NCBI GenBank assembly: GCA_935421135.1
Contig: OW285190.1
Span: forward strand, 20,036,501-20,100,500
DNA: 64,000 bases
Reading direction: 5' to 3'
Source of the DNA: Bugulina stolonifera
Taxonomy: Eukaryota > Bryozoa > Gymnolaemata > Cheilostomatida > Bugulidae
Shown: piece by piece, positions 60,527 to 64,000 of the stretch
How the letters are laid out: every line of letters starts with the position of its first letter
Numbering within the stretch: the first letter of the stretch is position 1
Program-made: the position numbers and the translations under genes
The notes under the pieces: generated by a model
What the model saw: only the letters and a program-made list of their open reading frames with translations
Told to the model about the DNA's origin: nothing
Database searches by the model: none

Positions 60527-60535
60527 GTAGAGTTA

Positions 60536-61758
60536 TTTATCTAAATGGCGCAGAAAGAGGAGCGTAATAAAAATCATTACTATACCCCCTTTTTATCAAC
60601 TACAATACACAATACTACTTGGAATGAATAACGTGACACACTCCTGTTCGACCACTGATGTCCCCTTTGCAATAACTCCGTTTATTACCTACGAAAGTCA
60701 TGGGAGAGGTCAGTGTTTCAACTCGTCCGCCTCTTAGCGCAAGAGCGGGCGGACAGTGTTGTGGGCGACCGGACTGCCATATGTCAGTCCGGACGACGCA
60801 GTGGTAAGCGCGGACTGGCATGCTACAGTCTGGGCTGACGTACGTCAGTCCGCGGACACCCAAAACGAGCCCGGACAGGTTTACCACGTAGCAGCTGTAA
60901 ACCAATTAAGTGAAAATACATACAAGTTCATAGTGACAGCGGTTCAAACTTTGCATTGTACAATGTAGTGCGCGGGGACACAACTTCTGAAATAGCCACA
61001 ACATCATGCACAACAGGAGTTGCGCACCCATGCAACGTTGTTTCCAGAAAACTGCAGAGAAAGCAACACCACTACACTAGCCCTTTTGACAAGTTTATTT
61101 TTTGCAGTACAATATAATATTACACAAATGTTTTTCCTAAAGTTATGTGGGTAATGCGTAAAATTATGATAAACTAGATTGCATGCTTAACCAATGTACA
61201 ACAAAAAATATTAACAAAATGAGTCAAATATATTTCTTCCTACTACACAATGATATTTGAGAATTCATCCATGGCTTAGCAAGTGATGTAAACTGACAAA
61301 ATGATAGCAGGTGCAAAGTGAAAGTATAAGAGTTAGTAGATATGGTTGTACATAAATAATAATGGTATAATTTAGTATAAGTTAACTAACTACTATTAAC
61401 AGTCAGTAACGTGGTGATGGGGTACAGGATAAATCACATCTCACATATACACATAAAATAAATCACGCAAATCATAATTTTTCGTTAAAAGAGTAGCACA
61501 TGTACATCAATACTTAGTAAATGAAAGGCTAGGGTGGGTACCTGGGTACCCTGTATGTTATGAAGGTGACACCAGTTCAAAATCCATAAATAGAGAGATG
61601 ATATAAATATACATTCATTTTCTAATAATTTACAATGCACAAAATGGCTGTTGATGGCTAAATAATAAAATTAAAAAACATTTTACTATAATACAGTCTA
61701 TTGTACACATTTACTTCATTTTTATACAAAAATCAGTGAACGGAGTTTTCTCCCCCCA
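60536..61758. other. Intergenic: cyclin E 3' UTR and LINE 5' flank
   Basis: 1.2 kb. The segment 60700-60870 is locally GC-rich with nested short inverted repeats (ccggactg/cagtccgg, and the 14-bp palindrome ctgacgtacgtcag). The second copy of the 40-bp repeat is at 61029-61068 and a candidate cyclin E poly(A) signal at 61094-61099. No credible gene. Confidence 0.55.
61094..61099 (-). promoter_or_regulatory. Candidate poly(A) signal of cyclin E
   Basis: AATAAA on the minus strand about 660 nt past the stop codon. Confidence 0.4.
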
Positions 61759-63005
61759 CTACAACTGTACATCTGCATTGTGATTGGCTGAGTCTGTATA
61801 GGGAGGATTTACTTCTAGTGGACGGGATTTAACTGGATGTGCAGATCCATCCGCAGCAAACCTCATTAAATCTACAAATCTGTCCACTCCACCCAGAGAG
61901 CCCCTAGCCAGAGAGCGTGTGCTAGGACTGGGTGACTCCGCTATGCTGCAGGTGAGGCTACTGAAGGCTGGGAGAGGTGTGGAGTGTTTGTGTTTGGTGG
62001 GGGGAGGTGTCAATATTTCAGGGGCGTCCCCTGTAATGTCGGGGCTGGCTCTCGAGCTATTCTCAGTCAACAATTTTTGTCTAGCCTTTGCTTTGTCCTG
62101 AAACAGGAAAAGTAGAGTGAACTTCACTTTATAAAACCATAATGCCATATGTATAGTAACACATGCCATACATACAGTAACACATGTCATACGTATAGTA
62201 ACACATGCCATATATACAGTAACACATGCCATACATATACTCGTACTTACAAACACTTCTATTGTGATGTCATGTGTCTGTATATTATGACAGTCACTCT
62301 CCATCACACTGTCGAATCTCCTTATGGTGATACGATCTTCCATCTCACGGGTTGTCAGAGCAAACGGTGCCAACCAGTTGACACACTTCTCAATCTCCTC
62401 AAACGTGTACCCAGTGGCTGTCCTGGTCGCTGCTTCACTACCAAAGTGGTAGAGTACTGCAGCTGCTAATATACTGTATGGAAACTGGAGGGAGCCTTCA
62501 TCCAACACACACATGTCCATCAACTGTAACAGTGAAGACATACATACGTGTATTGTACGATACTAAGTAGGAGCAGGGATCACAGAAAGAGGAAGTAGGC
62601 GGACCTAGTAAACAGACGACACTTACCCGTACGATAGTAACGAAGGCATGACGTGAGTAGTTGATTTGAGTGAGGCTGACCTCCTCCCCACCAGTCTCTC
62701 TTTGGTTGAGCACATTGAGGTAGAGAGTCATCCATCCATTGATGGTTATGGGAGTGAGGTCCCACTTGAGTGTCTGCATTACACACACCAGGTCAAGGTC
62801 AAACGATAGCATAAAATAATAATCACCAACTGTATGATATATTCAGGCAGTAATTAATAATCACCGAGTATATGATATATTCAGGCAATAAAAGTAACTG
62901 ATAGTCTACCTTGAGCATGATCAGTTCCTGCTTGACTATGTCATCGTCGGAGCATGCTCCGTCAGTGACGTACGCAAACTCTGTTATCTTAGGTGGGTAG
63001 ATTTC
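61759..63005 (-). CDS. CCNE: Cyclin E (G1/S-specific), 3' part (partial)
   Basis: Four exons, all phase 0: 62910-63005, 62627-62773, 62251-62523 and 61759-62097 (stop TAG). The peptide starts in the first cyclin box at [20 protein letters not shown], then [12 protein letters not shown], then the C-terminal cyclin fold with LLDMC-like [20 protein letters not shown], and HNIQTH followed by [11 protein letters not shown] Pro/Ser-rich tail with ILTPPPTKH closes it. These match vertebrate cyclin E, which activates CDK2 at S-phase entry; the LTPPP motif corresponds to the conserved phosphodegron (TPPxS) read by FBXW7, although here the residue at the usual Ser position is Thr. The 5' exons, including the start and the rest of the first cyclin box, lie beyond the right edge. 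Confidence 0.95.
62140..62240. repeat. 19-bp short tandem repeat in cyclin E intron
   Basis: Five copies of gtaacacatgccatacata beginning ten bases after the donor of exon 62251-62523. Confidence 0.88.
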
Positions 63006-64000
63006 CTGCAATCACATGAAACTGAGTGTACATTGCTATACAATGTCACCATTCTATACATAAAGATACTCGTACTTATATAATGCTGAAAGACCATGAA
63101 ACAACTTTAGGACCAAACCAACAAGTAACAAGTCCTACCAAGTCTGAAATAAGAGCAGTAAACAACTGCATATTGGTACATGTATGTTAACCAGTAGACA
63201 GGCATCAACCAGTAGAGAAACACGACATCCGTATTAGAATGGGTCAGCAAAAGTAACATTTATATGCTTCAATCATATATACCTCAACTCACCAATAAAC
63301 TATGCCACCAAAGATGGATGATACAATTGTATAAGAACAACAAACCATGGTGCAGAAAGAGCAAAAGCACCTTTGATGTAGGTCCCTATGGACTTGCATG
63401 GTCGCCCCTATGACCTTGTGTCACTATGGACTAGCATGCTCATCGCTATGGACTTGTATGGTCGTTGCTATGGAATTGTATGGTCGGATACTACTTGTCA
63501 TCAATGCTTAGCAAAAATCCAACTGGTCAACAACCACATAGGTGACACTCGGAACAGAAACCATTCCATAAACATGGCCTTGACATCACAGAGAAAGCTA
63601 ACATCCAAATAACTAATTACTTGGGTTATAACCTGATTACAAGCAAACACCAGTCATCTACACCACCTGACAACTAACCATCCAAATCCATAGTGAATAG
63701 CATTCCAGAAGAGATAACAACAGGCTACCTAGCTTGTCATGAGATAAAGAAACAGTGGACACAATATCCAAGCTACCAGCACACAATATAAGAGAAAGGG
63801 TGAGAGAGCCAGTGTAACAACCACCAACTAAACTCCTGTAATCAACCATCCAAACAACAATGGCAAAGTAGTAACAAGGGTACACAGTAAAACCTAGGAT
63901 TATAAGAAAAACAAAGGCCCAGGACAATACCTCTAAAGAATGTAACAGAGTACATGGGAAACTGTTACATAATATACAGGTAACATGTCTAGGAGGTCTG
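63006..64000. other. Cyclin E intron (or upstream) sequence
   Basis: I find no exon matching the missing first half of the cyclin box. A short tatggacttgcatggtcg repeat (three to four degenerate copies) lies at 63388-63485. Confidence 0.5.

Noticed and set aside
63658..63927. 89-aa hydrophobic minus-strand frame
   Set aside because: It does not match the missing part of the cyclin box and has no splice context; treated as intron.

Overview
This is animal (metazoan) nuclear DNA. The reasons are spliced genes with GT-AG introns, three orthologues with animal-type architecture (CACHD1, the proteasome adaptor ECM29/ECPAS and cyclin E), a nuclear tRNA gene with A and B boxes, a non-LTR retrotransposon, and no operon-like layout. 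The sequence looks AT-rich and nearly every intron holds a minisatellite. A marine invertebrate is plausible, but nothing here fixes the phylum.

All protein genes, and the LINE, lie on the minus strand. From low to high coordinate: the 5' six exons of a kelch-repeat protein (1473-4747, running off the left edge), with a tRNA-Thr gene and a decayed tRNA copy in its introns; a complete 23-exon CACHD1 gene (6060-18783, 1334 aa); a repeat-filled intergenic stretch with a 49-bp perfect palindrome; a Myb/SANT-domain gene of unknown function (21519 to at least 26414); a complete 38-exon ECM29/ECPAS gene (28510-53309, 1860 aa); an AT-rich gap; an intact-looking LINE ORF (57191-59959) with a 560-bp inverted-repeat DNA transposon beside its start codon; and the last four exons of cyclin E (61759-63005), whose 5' part lies beyond the right edge. 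I placed exons by hand from splice sites, phase and family similarity. Both complete genes close with every phase matching (4005 and 5583 nt).

The main oddity is the intronic tandem arrays. At least 17 of them span or copy an exon-intron junction, so each unit carries the 5' or 3' splice site of the neighbouring exon, often with exon bases. Several donor arrays have units of 21, 24, 36 or 45 bp that stay open in the host reading frame, so use of an internal decoy donor would add repeat peptides. A second unusual system is a ~224-bp element in an ECM29 intron, present three times in +/-/+ orientation, each copy carrying a hammerhead ribozyme core (two intact, one mutated).

The genes have unrelated roles (a membrane partner of ion channels, proteasome quality control, the G1/S cell cycle, a kelch scaffold), so no shared pathway is implied.
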